This document shows positions 28,105 through 38,947 of a stretch of 64,000 bases of DNA, piece by piece. The stretch spans positions 44,657 through 108,656 of the forward strand of contig NZ_JALLPO010000035.1 of the NCBI RefSeq assembly GCF_023276435.1. The letters run 5' to 3'. Source of the stretch: Sphaerisporangium perillae (GTDB lineage Bacteria; Actinomycetota; Actinomycetes; Streptosporangiales; Streptosporangiaceae). Numbering within the stretch: position 1 is the stretch's first letter; the number at the start of each line of letters is the position of its first letter. Made by a program: the position numbers and the translations under genes. The notes beneath the pieces were generated by a model. That model was not told where the DNA came from. It made no database searches and saw only the letters and a list, made by a program, of their open reading frames with translations.

Positions 28105-29259
28105 GTGACCGCAGTAGAGGCCGGGAACAGCGGCGTCCGCAGGATCGAAGCCGAGGCGGTGCCGACGCGCTACGCCAGAGGCTGGCACTGCCTCGGCCTG
28201 TCCGCGGGCTTCAAGGACGGCAGGCCGCACACGGTCAGCGCCTTCGGCCAGAAGCTCGTGGTCTTCCAGAGCGGCAGCGGCGCGATCAACGTGCTGGACG
28301 CCTACTGCCGGCACATGGGCGCCGACCTGTCCAAGGGGACGATCAAGGGCGAGGAGATCGCCTGCCCGTTCCACGACTGGCGCTGGGGCGGCGACGGCCG
28401 CTGCAAGAAGATCCCCTACGCGCGCCGCGTCCCGCTCCGCGCCCGCACCGCCGCGTGGACCACCATGGAACAGGACGGCCTGCTGTTCGTCTGGAACGAC
28501 CCGGAGGGCAACCCGCCGCCGCCGGAGGTCACGATCCCCCGCATCGAGGGCGCCACGCGCGACGACTGGACCGAGTGGGTCTGGAAGGAGATCGTCGTCG
28601 AGACGAACTGCCGCGAGGTCGTGGACAACATCGTCGACATGGCGCACTTCTTCTACGTGCACTTCTCGTTCCCGACGTACTTCAAGAACATCTTCGAAGG
28701 TCACGTGGCCACGCAGATCATGAAGGGCAACGGCCGGCCGGACGCCCGCCGGCCGGCCAAGGCCGGCGAGCCGCAGATGCTCGGCAACACCTCGGTGGCG
28801 TCGTACCACGGGCCGTCCTTCATGATCGACGACCTGACCTACCACTACGACGACATGGACCTCAAGTCCGTGCTGGTCAACGCCCACTACCCCATCGACG
28901 GCAACTCGTTCATGCTGCACTCGGGCATCATCGTGCAGCAGAGCGACAAGCTCTCCAAGGACGCGGCCGAGGCCATGGCGCAGAAACTGGGCGACTTCAT
29001 CCTCAGGGGCTTCGACCAGGACGTGCAGATCTGGAAGCACAAGACCCGCATCGACAACCCTCTGCTGTGCGAGGAGGACGGGCCGGTCTACCAGCTCCGC
29101 CGCTGGTACGAGCAGTTCTACGTCGACGTGGCCGACGTCAAGCCCGAGATGGTGGAGCGCTTCGAGTTCGAGCTCGACACCACCCGCCCGGTCGAGGTGT
29201 GGAAGCAGGAGGTCGAGGACAACCTGGCCCGCAGGGCCGCGGAAGGCCGGCCGGCATGA
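28105..29259 (+). CDS. kshA: KshA, Rieske oxygenase of 3-ketosteroid 9-alpha-hydroxylase
   Basis: A 384-residue terminal oxygenase. The Rieske cluster ligands are C68-x-H70 and C87-x2-H90 (YCRHMGADLSKGT, EEIACPFHDWRWGG). The mononuclear-iron segment is NIVDMAHFFYVHF, followed by PTYFKNIFEGH. The C-terminal YQLRRWYEQFYVDVADVKPE is diagnostic of KshA. With KshB it 9-alpha-hydroxylates ADD-type steroids, triggering ring-B opening. GTG 28105 is chosen because the product then aligns with known KshA N-termini; the SD (GAAGGGG) is rather distant. The stop overlaps the next gene's ATG. Confidence 0.92.
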   Translation: MTAVEAGNSGVRRIEAEAVPTRYARGWHCLGLSAGFKDGRPHTVSAFGQKLVVFQSGSGAINVLDAYCRHMGADLSKGTIKGEEIACPFHDWRWGGDGRCKKIPYARRVPLRARTAAWTTMEQDGLLFVWNDPEGNPPPPEVTIPRIEGATRDDWTEWVWKEIVVETNCREVVDNIVDMAHFFYVHFSFPTYFKNIFEGHVATQIMKGNGRPDARRPAKAGEPQMLGNTSVASYHGPSFMIDDLTYHYDDMDLKSVLVNAHYPIDGNSFMLHSGIIVQQSDKLSKDAAEAMAQKLGDFILRGFDQDVQIWKHKTRIDNPLLCEEDGPVYQLRRWYEQFYVDVADVKPEMVERFEFELDTTRPVEVWKQEVEDNLARRAAEGRPA

Positions 29260-29522
29260 CGGTCCGCCCGGACGACCGCCTGCTCGACGGCGCGCCCATG
29301 CAGCCGCTGTGCTGCCGGCAGTGCGGCGCGGAGGTCGAGGTGCGCAAGGCGAGCTGGCACCAGACGAGCGTCCAGTGGAACGCCGAGGCCGTGAGCGCCT
29401 GCCTGGAGCGGCGCGCCAGCTCTCTCGGCGACGGCTCCGGCGTCTTCCCCGGCTGTACGGCGCTGCGCGACTCGATCGCGCGAGCGGCGCTCGAGGGCGT
29501 CATCGCCGTACCGGAGTCCTGA
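29256..29522 (+). CDS. small cysteine-containing protein coupled to kshA
   Basis: An 88-residue protein whose ATG overlaps the kshA stop (ATGA), implying coupled translation. It contains LCCRQCGAEVEVRKASWHQTS with a C-C-x2-C cluster and two later single cysteines (SACLERR, FPGCTALRD), which could form a small zinc or iron site. I do not recognise a defined family. Position suggests an accessory role to the Rieske oxygenase, for example in assembly or electron transfer, but this is inference. Confidence 0.75.
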   Translation: MTVRPDDRLLDGAPMQPLCCRQCGAEVEVRKASWHQTSVQWNAEAVSACLERRASSLGDGSGVFPGCTALRDSIARAALEGVIAVPES

Positions 29523-29647
29523 GGCCTCATCGCCTCCGGGGCACGCGCCGGCCCGCGTCGGTCGTCACGGGCCGGCCCGCGTCCGTCACGGGCCGGTGCT
29601 GCTCGTGTCACCCGCCGGACGCCTCGCCGGCCCCGGCCGGTGATCGT

Positions 29648-31132
29648 TCAGCCGGCCGCCTTGCCGTCCCCGGCGGCGGCGCGGCCGGCGCGGCGGCCGA
29701 AGAACGTGCCCTCGCCGAGCGACGTCCCGCTGACGTATCCCTCTCCGTGGATGCCCGCGGCGGTCCGGCCCGCCGCGTACAGACCCGGGATGGGCCGTCC
29801 CGAGTGGTTCAGCACGGCGCCGTCGGCGGTCGTGTGCAACCCGCCGAGGGTGAAACCGGCGACGCCGGTGCCCTCCTGGTCGTTCCCGCCGAACCCCGCC
29901 CGGGGATCGGCGGCGGCGAACGGCGGCTTGAGCGGCCGCAGCCACTTCGCGGCCTTGTGGAAGTAGGGGTCCTCTCCGCGCTCCGCGTGGTGGTTGTAGG
30001 CGGCGACCGTGTCCTCCAGCGCGCCCGCCGGCATCCCGAGCGACTCCTCCAGCTCGGCGAGGGTCTCCGCGACGTACCGCGGGCGCACGCCCCACAGATC
30101 CTGCGCGGGGATGGACTCGTAGCCCTCCTCGTCGATGATCGCCCAGTACGGCCCCGGCTGGTGCCGGACCGCGGCGGCGCTGAACAGGCCGGGGTAGACG
30201 TCCTCGTTGACGAACCGCCGGCCGAGCGCGTTCACGAGCAGCCCGCGCACGAGCATCGCCGGCAGCGCCGTCAGCGCGATCTGCACGACCGACATGCGCC
30301 GGGTGGCCGCGCCGGCGGCCGCCGCCATCCGGATGCCGCCGCCGTCGTCCAGGCCGTCGCTGACCTTGCCGTGGCCGAGGAGCACCGGGGCATGGTCCGC
30401 GAGCATCTCCTCGTTGTCGACGAAGCCGCCGGTGGTGAGGACGACCCCCGTGCGGGCGCGGTAGGTCACCGGCGTGCCGTACCGCTGCGCGACGACCCCG
30501 ACGGCCCGGCCGTCCCCGTCCATGACCAGGTTGGTGGCGCGGGTGTCGGTGTGGCGGGCGGTCCCGGCGGCCTCCGCCGCCTCGACGAGCCGCTGCATGA
30601 GCAGCCAGCCGCCGAAGGACTCGGTCGCCGGCCGGTGGCCGCGCGGCGCCGGCCTGGCCAGGGTGTTGTACGGCCAGGCGTTCTCCCCCAGCCACATCAA
30701 CCCGTCCGTCGTCGGCGGCATCCAGCTCGGCGCGTCGTACAGCGACTCGTTGAAGGTGAGGCCCCGGTCGCGGAACCACTCGAAGTGCTCGACGCTCCCG
30801 TCGCAGTACAGCCGCAGCTTCTGCTCGTCGGCGTGCGGGCCGAGCGCGGCGGCGAGGTAGGCGAACATGTCGTCCGGGTCGTCGTCGAACCCGCAGGCCC
30901 GCTGCACGGCCGTGCCACCGCCGAGGTACAGCTCGCCTGCCGACATCGCGGACGACCCGCCGGGCCCGCCGGCGCGTTCCAGCGCGAGGACCTCGGCGCC
31001 CGCCGTCGCGGCCTCGAAGGCGGCGGCGGCGCCGGCGCAGCCGAAGCCCACGACGAGCACGTCGCATTCGTGGTCGAACGCCGCGACCGAGCTCGCGGGG
31101 ACGGGATCGACCGGCGGCAGGGCTCCGCTCAC
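29648..31132 (-). CDS. KstD-like FAD-dependent oxidoreductase coupled to hsaC
   Basis: A 494-residue FAD_binding_2 flavoprotein. The dinucleotide motif is VVGFGCAGAAAAFEAATAGA, and the C-terminal FAD-closing part is IPGLYAAGRTAAGIHGEGYVSG. It resembles 3-ketosteroid dehydrogenase/fumarate reductase-type proteins but lacks the YxGPG tyrosine motif of true KstD, having GYVSGTSLGEG instead, so a different steroid or ring-opened substrate is likely. The GTG at 31132 overlaps the hsaC stop (GTGA). Function beyond a flavin dehydrogenase is unresolved. Confidence 0.8.
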   Translation of the reverse strand: MSGALPPVDPVPASSVAAFDHECDVLVVGFGCAGAAAAFEAATAGAEVLALERAGGPGGSSAMSAGELYLGGGTAVQRACGFDDDPDDMFAYLAAALGPHADEQKLRLYCDGSVEHFEWFRDRGLTFNESLYDAPSWMPPTTDGLMWLGENAWPYNTLARPAPRGHRPATESFGGWLLMQRLVEAAEAAGTARHTDTRATNLVMDGDGRAVGVVAQRYGTPVTYRARTGVVLTTGGFVDNEEMLADHAPVLLGHGKVSDGLDDGGGIRMAAAAGAATRRMSVVQIALTALPAMLVRGLLVNALGRRFVNEDVYPGLFSAAAVRHQPGPYWAIIDEEGYESIPAQDLWGVRPRYVAETLAELEESLGMPAGALEDTVAAYNHHAERGEDPYFHKAAKWLRPLKPPFAAADPRAGFGGNDQEGTGVAGFTLGGLHTTADGAVLNHSGRPIPGLYAAGRTAAGIHGEGYVSGTSLGEGTFFGRRAGRAAAGDGKAAG

Positions 31133-32040
31133 GACTTGGGGACGAAGGTCGCCAGCGGCTCCGAACCGGACCAGTCGTGGCCCCAGTAGCTGTCCGCGGT
31201 GATCTCCTCGGCGGTGTAGTAGGTCTCGTCGACGCGCATGCCCTCGGTGCCGTACTCGATGTCCCAGCCTCCGGGGGCGCGGACGTAGAAGGACACCATC
31301 TTGTCGTTGGTGTGCCGGCCCAGCGTGGAGGAGATCGAGAAGCCCAGCTTGCCCACCCGGTCGAGCGCCATCCCCACCGCGTCCAGGCTGTCGACCTCGA
31401 CCATCAGGTGCACCAGGCCCGGGTCCCCGGTGTAGCCGGCGGGGCAGATCGCGAGGCTGTGGTGGCGCTGGTTGACGCCGAGGAAGCGCACCCGCCGCGT
31501 GGACTTCCTGCCGCCGACCTTCATGGCGCCGCGCGGCAGGAAGCCGAGCACCTCGGTGTAGAAGGAGATGGTCTCCTCCATCGCACTGGCGGGGAGCACC
31601 ACATGGCCCATCCCTTGCGGGCCGGTCACGAACCGCTGCGCGAGGCCGGTGACGACCGGGCTGTGGTCGAGCACCGGGCCGAAGAATACCTCCACCGGGA
31701 CGCCGGCCGGATCGATGAAAGTGATCACCTGCTCGGCGTCGCGCTCGGCCGCCTCCTCCGCGGAGAGCACCTTGACCGGCGTGCCGGACGCCTCCACCGC
31801 GCGGCCGACGGTGGCGAGCGCGAACTGGTCGCGGACCTCCCAGCCGACGGCGAGCACCCGGTCGGCGTCGCCGGGGAGCACGACGAGCCGCGATCGACGC
31901 TCGTCCATGCGCAGGTACAGGCCCTCGGGGTCGGGCCCGGATCCCTCGGCGAAGCCGAGCCCGTCGATCACCAGCTCGCGCCAGCGCCCGATGTCGCGCG
32001 TCTGGACCTTCAGGTAGCCGAGTCCACGGATCTGCGTCAC
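31129..32040 (-). CDS. hsaC: HsaC, extradiol dioxygenase of steroid ring A
   Basis: A 303-residue type I extradiol dioxygenase made of two vicinal-oxygen-chelate modules. Iron ligands are H146 (GMGHVVL), H211 (LVHLMVEV) and E262 (WDIEYG); second-sphere residues H193/H194, H243 and Y252 are present. It meta-cleaves 3,4-DHSA to 4,9-DSHA. Length and motifs match mycobacterial HsaC (about 300 residues). The stop overlaps the KstD-like gene. An operator-like palindrome lies 127 bp upstream. Confidence 0.92.
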   Translation of the reverse strand: MTQIRGLGYLKVQTRDIGRWRELVIDGLGFAEGSGPDPEGLYLRMDERRSRLVVLPGDADRVLAVGWEVRDQFALATVGRAVEASGTPVKVLSAEEAAERDAEQVITFIDPAGVPVEVFFGPVLDHSPVVTGLAQRFVTGPQGMGHVVLPASAMEETISFYTEVLGFLPRGAMKVGGRKSTRRVRFLGVNQRHHSLAICPAGYTGDPGLVHLMVEVDSLDAVGMALDRVGKLGFSISSTLGRHTNDKMVSFYVRAPGGWDIEYGTEGMRVDETYYTAEEITADSYWGHDWSGSEPLATFVPKS

Positions 32041-32166
32041 TTGTCCTCAGTCCAATCTGCCGGTGTCGAGGTCGAGCATCAGAGCCCTCCGGCCTTACCT
32101 GGAGCGGGGCGGCCTCTCGTCGTCGCTGCCCAAGGTGGCAGACATCGCGGCCGGCCGCCCCCGGCC

Positions 32167-32181
32167 TCCCGCTGAGTGAGA
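32167..32181 (+). promoter_or_regulatory. operator-like palindrome (TCCCGCTGAGTGAGA)
   Basis: It lies in the 256-bp space between the DUF742 gene and hsaC, upstream of hsaC. The left half is perfect and the right half has one change. The flanking sequence towards 32280 is very GC-rich and can fold, probably ending the conservon transcript. Confidence 0.6.
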
Positions 32182-32296
32182 GTCGCCTACGCGGTCCGGC
32201 CGCGCTGCGCGGCGCCCCTCCGCGGGGCGGCCCCGGGCGCGCCCCGACCCGGAACCACCCGACTGCGACAACTGCAGCGACAGGCCTAGGCCGCCC

Positions 32297-32722
32297 TCAG
32301 AGCCTGCGTAGTCCTATGAGCACCCTTTCCAGCAGGTTCTGGTTCGGCGCGCCGGCGTCCAGCTGCGGCTGGTAGATCCGGAGGAGCCCCTCGTACGCCA
32401 TGTCCGCGATGAGCACTCTGGCGACGCCCAGCGGCATGCCGAGCAGAGCGGAAACCTCGGCCACTGACCTGATCTGCCCGCACAGCTCGCTGATCGCGCG
32501 GTACTCGCGGGTGTAGGTCGTGCCGAGCTGGATGGAGGTGGCCGAGGAGACCAGTGCCTCGATGGCCAGGTCCGTGCGCGGCGCCGTTCGGCCGCCGGTG
32601 AGCGAGTACATCCGCACGAGTGAGCTCTGCGGCTCCGGTGCGGGCTCGGGGTCACCGTAATGCGGGGACCCCTGCGGTCCATAGCCGTACGGCGAATCGC
32701 CGCCATCATTCCACGATGCCAC
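32297..32722 (-). CDS. DUF742 (CvnC-like) protein
   Basis: A 141-residue DUF742 protein: SSLVRMYSLTGGRTAP, then LAIEALVSS, EYRAISELC, SVAEVSALLGMPLGVARVLI and the closing LLERVLIGLRRL. In actinomycete conservons CvnC acts with a NIT-type kinase (CvnA), a roadblock protein (CvnB) and a small GTPase (CvnD). Here it follows the kinase gene after 65 bp, with neither a roadblock gene between nor a GTPase gene after. GTG 32722 has GAAGGG upstream. Confidence 0.85.
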   Translation of the reverse strand: MASWNDGGDSPYGYGPQGSPHYGDPEPAPEPQSSLVRMYSLTGGRTAPRTDLAIEALVSSATSIQLGTTYTREYRAISELCGQIRSVAEVSALLGMPLGVARVLIADMAYEGLLRIYQPQLDAGAPNQNLLERVLIGLRRL

Positions 32723-32787
32723 GATGCCCTTCCATGACTACTAGGGACTCGCCGACGATGATTCCGCGCACATGTCCGTTCGCTCGT

Positions 32788-35529
32788 TCACGACTCCTCC
32801 TCGTTCCTGATCTCAGCCCGGCCCTTCCTGATGCCCTGCTGGAAGCTTGCGAGCCTGCTGCGTATCCGGTCAGGGGAGATGGGGGGCGCGGGCGAAGGGG
32901 GCGCGGAGGCGGCCGGAGCCACGGTGCCCGGCACGAGGTTGGCCTTGGGCTCTCGCTTGGGCAACCCGGACGCGGTCACTCCGCCATGGCTGGGCTCGCT
33001 CACCGCCGCTGCGGCCCGCCAGCCGGAGTCGGCCGGTGAGGACCAGACGTCGCCGGTGGCCGGCTTCTCGGCGGCGGGCTTTGCGACGGCAGGCTTCGCG
33101 GCGACGGGCTTCTCGACGACGGGTTCCACCTTTTTGAACCATCCGGACTCGACCGACGCGAAGATCGGCAGGTACTCCTCCTCGCCGGTGTCCATCGGCG
33201 AGGTTTCGAGCCTGGGCAGCGGGCGGGTGGCGTCCATCTCCCTGGGATCCCTGCGCAGCTCTTCGCGCAGGCGGCGGTCGAGCGGGCCTGGCTGGCTGAA
33301 CGCCGGGAAGTCGGCGGAGGGCGGACCGACGGGGCCGAAGGCCCCTTGATCGAAGGGGGAGGCCTCCACCGGCGGCGTGCTGTCGAATGCGAACCACGTC
33401 CCGTCGGTCCGGGGCCCCTCCCTTGTCGGCACGCTCGCCGGCCTCGGGTGCGACCGGTCGAGAGTGTCAACCGGGGGCGGGGGGTCCAGCGAGGGATGCC
33501 CGTAGCCCGCGGGGCCCGTCGGGGCGGAGATGGTCGCCTGGGGCGTCACCGGAGTCTGCCCAGGGATCGGGGCGAGCAGGGTCTCGGGGATGAGCACTAT
33601 GGCGGTCAGCCCGGCGACGTCGTGCTGGCGGAGCTGGATGCGGATGTTGTGCCGAAGGGCCAGCCGGCCGACCACGAACAGTCCCATGCGGCGAGAGACC
33701 GACACGTCGACCACCGGCGGGTTGGCCAGCCGCCAGTTCGCCTCGCCGAGATCGGCGGCATTCATGCCGATGCCCTGGTCGGTGATGGAGATCATCAAGC
33801 CGCCGTCGTCGATGCGGTTGCTGGAGATGACCACCTTGGTGTCGCGCGGGGAGAACGACACCGCGTTCTCCACCAGCTCGGCGAGCAGGTGGACGATGTC
33901 GCTGACCGCCTGGCCGGCGATGGCGACTTCCGACCGCACATGCGTCACGACGCGGTCGTAGCTCTCCACCTCGCCCTGAGACGCCCTGACCACGTCGATG
34001 AGCTCGACCGGCTGGCTCCACTTGCGCGCGGCGTCCTGGCCGGCGAGGACCAGCAGGTTCTCGCTGTTGCGGCGCATGCGGGTGGCCAGGTGGTCGAGCT
34101 TGAACAGGTCACCGAGCCGGTTGTCGTCGCGCTCGCCGCGCTCGAGCCGCTCGATCAGCGTCAGCTGCCGCTCGACCAGGGCCTGGCTGCGCCGCGACAG
34201 GTTGACGAACATCGCGTTGACGTTGGCGCGCAGCTGGGCCTCGTCACCGGCCAACCGTACGGCTTCGCGGTGCACTTCATCGAAGGCCCGCGCCACCTCG
34301 CCGACCTCGTCCTTGGTGAAGACGCCGATGGGTGCGACCTCGGAGGGGACCGCGCCGCCGCGGGATTCGCGCAGCCGCTGGACGAAGTCCGGCAGCCGTC
34401 GCCCCGCGATCTCAAGGGCCTCGCTCCGCAGGAGGCGCAGCGGGCGCTCCAGCGAGCGGGCGACTCCCGTGGTGATCAAGAGCACGACGATCAGCAGGGC
34501 GGCCACGGCGGCGGCGACCACGTAGGCTCTCTGCTGCTCGTTGGAGCTGAGCTCCTCGGTGCGAGTGACGATGGCCGTGGCCTGCCGCTGCTCGACCGTG
34601 CGCAACGCATCGACGACGACCTTCATCGCGTCGAACCACTCGCGGGCGTCGTCGCGCTTGCTCCGGTCGAGACCCCTCAGCGAGACGCCGGAGCCGGCCC
34701 TGATCAGTATGAGCTCCCGGAGGAACTGCGCCCGCTCGGCTGACCCGGCGTTGACCGTCTCGTCATAGAAGCGGCGCTCGTCTGAGGTGGCGTCGTCGGT
34801 GAAGGCCTTGCGTTCGTTCTGCTCTCGTGCCAGCTCGCCGAGGAACCGCTGGAGCTGATCCTGTTCGAATCTGCCCGCCACGAGCACCGTTGTCAGCAGC
34901 GCATGTTGCAGCGACACGCTCTCCTTGGCGCGGGCCAGTGCGTCGAGCGTCACGGACTGCTGGACCAGCACGTCGTCCTCGCTGCCCTTCCCCAGCTCGT
35001 CGTTGATCGAGATCAGATCGCCGATGACGGTGGTGTAGAGGTCGATGGCGGCGCCCGGCAACAGCTCCGAGTCGAGCGCCTGGTTGCGCAGTTCTGACAG
35101 GTCGTCGAGCCGGGTCAGCACGGTCTCGATCTCGTCACCGGTGCGGCTGTTCGTGTAGCCGCCAAGCAGGCGGGCGCTCTCGCGTACCTTCTCGGCCGCC
35201 TTGTCGACCTCGTTCATCTGATCGCGCACGGCGGAAGCCGCGCTGGTAGGGCGCCCGAGCGCGATGTACCAGGAGGTGCGCGCGCGTTCGGCGGAAAGTC
35301 TGTGGGTAAGCGCTCCCACCCGGTCGGAGAACTGGGCGAGCAGGTTGGCTTGGCTGTACGCACCCGCGGCGCTGGTCGAGTTGATGACCTGCACGCCACC
35401 GAGGAGCACGGCGGCGGCCGTCGGAATCAGGATCAGGGCCACGAGCCGTGCGCGCACGCGCCAGTTGCGCAGCCGCCAGCCGCCGCGCTCAGCGGCCCTC
35501 GGCTGCTGCTCGCCGATCTCAATGCTCAC
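32788..35529 (-). CDS. nitrate/sensing (NIT)-domain sensor histidine kinase, CvnA-like
   Basis: A 913-residue membrane kinase. One transmembrane helix lies near the N-terminus (LVALILIPTAAAVLLGG) and one after the sensor (AYVVAAAVAALLIVVLLITT). Between them is a NIT-type helical sensor, then a HAMP-like segment. The ATPase domain has ELVENAVSFSP and ITDQGIGMN. The last ~250 residues are Pro/Ala-rich (VAAKPAVAKPAAEKPA). GTG 35529 with GAGAGG is preferred; an in-frame ATG at 35580 would add 17 residues. It is divergent from the ABC transporter, which may be a target. Confidence 0.85.
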   Translation of the reverse strand: MSIEIGEQQPRAAERGGWRLRNWRVRARLVALILIPTAAAVLLGGVQVINSTSAAGAYSQANLLAQFSDRVGALTHRLSAERARTSWYIALGRPTSAASAVRDQMNEVDKAAEKVRESARLLGGYTNSRTGDEIETVLTRLDDLSELRNQALDSELLPGAAIDLYTTVIGDLISINDELGKGSEDDVLVQQSVTLDALARAKESVSLQHALLTTVLVAGRFEQDQLQRFLGELAREQNERKAFTDDATSDERRFYDETVNAGSAERAQFLRELILIRAGSGVSLRGLDRSKRDDAREWFDAMKVVVDALRTVEQRQATAIVTRTEELSSNEQQRAYVVAAAVAALLIVVLLITTGVARSLERPLRLLRSEALEIAGRRLPDFVQRLRESRGGAVPSEVAPIGVFTKDEVGEVARAFDEVHREAVRLAGDEAQLRANVNAMFVNLSRRSQALVERQLTLIERLERGERDDNRLGDLFKLDHLATRMRRNSENLLVLAGQDAARKWSQPVELIDVVRASQGEVESYDRVVTHVRSEVAIAGQAVSDIVHLLAELVENAVSFSPRDTKVVISSNRIDDGGLMISITDQGIGMNAADLGEANWRLANPPVVDVSVSRRMGLFVVGRLALRHNIRIQLRQHDVAGLTAIVLIPETLLAPIPGQTPVTPQATISAPTGPAGYGHPSLDPPPPVDTLDRSHPRPASVPTREGPRTDGTWFAFDSTPPVEASPFDQGAFGPVGPPSADFPAFSQPGPLDRRLREELRRDPREMDATRPLPRLETSPMDTGEEEYLPIFASVESGWFKKVEPVVEKPVAAKPAVAKPAAEKPATGDVWSSPADSGWRAAAAVSEPSHGGVTASGLPKREPKANLVPGTVAPAASAPPSPAPPISPDRIRSRLASFQQGIRKGRAEIRNEEES

Positions 35530-35955
35530 CGAACGCAACCTCTCGCGCGATGTCGGCGTATGTGTGTGCGGGGGTCTCATTGGTGAGGCTCTTCGGAAGA
35601 TCCCAGCAAGTGCCCGCTATTTGAACACATCAGCACCACTAGGGCCAACAGAACATAACGTGACAAAAGATAGCCATGCGACGAGAGCATAGGGAAGGCC
35701 TGCGGTCCGCATTCGGGCTTCACGAAAATGTGATTAAGGTATACATGCAACCATACATCACTTTATGTGGCCTTTTAGGTGTTTGGTGCGTTCCATAATC
35801 GGCTGTTCCTGGTAACGACCCGTAGGCGCCCTGGTCTCTGGAAGATCACGACGTTGTGACTTGCGTTGTTTAGGTCATAGGTTTGACCCCCGCCGAGCCT
35901 GCCTCGGCAAATCGGACGGCGCCGAATACGAGGCCGCGAGCTTCTGGAGGAGAAA
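35530..35955. promoter_or_regulatory. AT-richer divergent promoter region between kinase and ABC transporter
   Basis: This ~425-bp stretch is noticeably more AT-rich than its surroundings (35620-35800). Visible elements are the dyad GGTCA-TAGGTT-TGACC at 35873-35888 and a 6-bp hairpin GCCGAG-CCTGC-CTCGGC at 35892-35908, within 65 bp of the ATPase gene start. A possible -35 TTGACC overlaps the dyad. No gene was recognised. The arrangement suggests an operator and 5'-leader structure for the transporter operon. Confidence 0.45.
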
Positions 35956-37034
<1,079 letters not shown>

Positions 37035-37038
<4 letters not shown>

Positions 37039-38930
37039 GCGCGCCCGCCGTGCCGGTCACGGCGCCTCAAGGGACCCTGCGGTTACCCCGCTGGGCCGTG
37101 CTCGCGGGCATCGCGGTCCTGTTCACCGTTGGTTACCTTCTTTACCGCGGCACCGGCACGCTCCCGCACGACGACGAAGCCGCGCCCTTTCTCTTCATCA
37201 ACGACGCGCGGGAGACCATCGACGCGGGCCGGAACGAGAACCCGCTCTTCCTCTACTTGATCAACTACCTGCGGCTGTTCACCGCCGGCCTCTACGACCT
37301 ACTCGAGGTCGGCCTGACCGCCCTCGGCTGGCCCGGGCTGATCGGCGTGATGGGCGCGCTCGGCTGGCTCGCGGGCGGCTGGCGGATCGCGCTGCTCGCT
37401 GCGGCCGGGTTCGTGTCGTTCGGTGTGCTAGGCCTGTGGGAGGCCAGCGTGCTGACGCTCGCCCTCATCGTCGCCGCAGTGCTGCTCGCGCTGGTCGTCG
37501 GGATCCCGCTGGGCATCTGGACGGGCGGGTCGGCGCGGGTGCGCAGGTTGATCACCCCGGTCCTTGACGTCATGCAGATCATGCCGACGTTCGCGTACTT
37601 GGCGCCGATGGTGCTCTTCTTCCAGATCGGACCGGCCTCCGCGACGGTCGCGACGCTGATCTACGCCCTGCCGGTCACGATCAGGATCACGGCGCTCGCC
37701 ATCGAGCAGGTCTCACCCACCGCCATCGAGGCGTCGGCGTCGCTCGGCGCGACCCGCCGGCAGACCTTGCGCAAGGTGCAGCTGCCGATGGCGCGGGAGA
37801 CGATCGCGCTGGCGATCAACCAGACCATCATGATGGCGCTCTCGATGGTCGTCATCGCCGCGCTGATCTCCGCGCCCGGCCTCGGCTCCGACATCGTCCG
37901 CGGCCTGTCCAGAGCGAACGTCGGCTTCATGCTCCCCGCAGGCGTCGCGATCGTGATCATGGCGATCGTCCTGGACCGGATGACCATGGCCGCGGCCCGC
38001 AGGCGCGTCTCCGACCGCGTCAGCTACGTCGCGGCCGGGATGCTGGCGCTCGCCGGCCTGGCGCTGGCCGCCGTCCTGCCGGCCGAGTTCCCCGAGGAGT
38101 GGCGGATCAGCTTCGCCGGTCCGGTGAACGACGCTGTCACCTGGGCCAAGTTCAGCTGGTACGACGTCACCACGGCGATCAAGAACATCAGCAGCGAGGC
38201 CCTGCTCAACCCGCTGCAAGGGCTGCTCACTTCCGCGCCGTGGTGGCTGGTCGCCGCCGCGGTGCTGGCCGTGGCCTGGTGGTCGAGCGGGGTACGTCCG
38301 GCATTGACCGCGCTCGGCTGCCTGGTCGCGATCGCACTGCTCGGCCTCTGGGAGCACGGCATGGAGACGCTCACCACCGTGCTCGTCGCGGTGGCGCTCA
38401 CCCTGCTCATCGGGCTCCTGCTCGGCATCGCGGCGGCGCGCTCGCTCAGGTTCTCCGCCGTGCAGCGACCGCTGCTCGACGCGGCGCAGACCATGCCCGC
38501 GTTCGTGTACCTGCTCCCCGCGCTCGCGTTGTTCGGCGCCACCAGGTTCACCGCGATCTTCGCCTCGGTGATCTACGCGGTGCCACCGGTGGCACGCCTG
38601 GTCGAGGAGGGCATACGCGGCGTCCCGCCGACCGTGGTGGAAGCGGCGGTCTCCACAGGATCCACCTCGGGGCAGTTGCTGTGGAAGGTGCAGTTGCCCA
38701 TGGCCCGCAGGGCGATCCTGCTCGCGGCCAACCAGGGCATCGTCATGACCCTCGCCATGGTCGTGGTCGGCGGGCTAGTGGGCGCGGGCGGGCTCGGTTA
38801 CGACGTCGTATCCGGTTTCGTGCAGCGCACCGACTTCGGCATGGGCTTCACGGCAGGCGTCGCCACGGTGCTGCTCGGGATCATGCTCGACCGCATCACG
38901 CAGGGTGCCGACAGGCGCCCGTCCCCTTAG
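37035..38930 (+). CDS. fused double permease of the betaine/proline-type ABC transporter (ProW-like)
   Basis: A 631-residue membrane protein carrying two consecutive permease domains. Each has the EAA-type coupling motif ([20 protein letters not shown] in the first half, [20 protein letters not shown] in the second) and a following AxxNQTIMM/AxxNQGIVM segment. Usual ProW proteins have a single domain and dimerise; here one chain probably supplies both halves. The GTG start overlaps the ATPase stop (GTGA). Confidence 0.9.
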
Positions 38931-38947
38931 AAGAAGAAGAGGAACGC

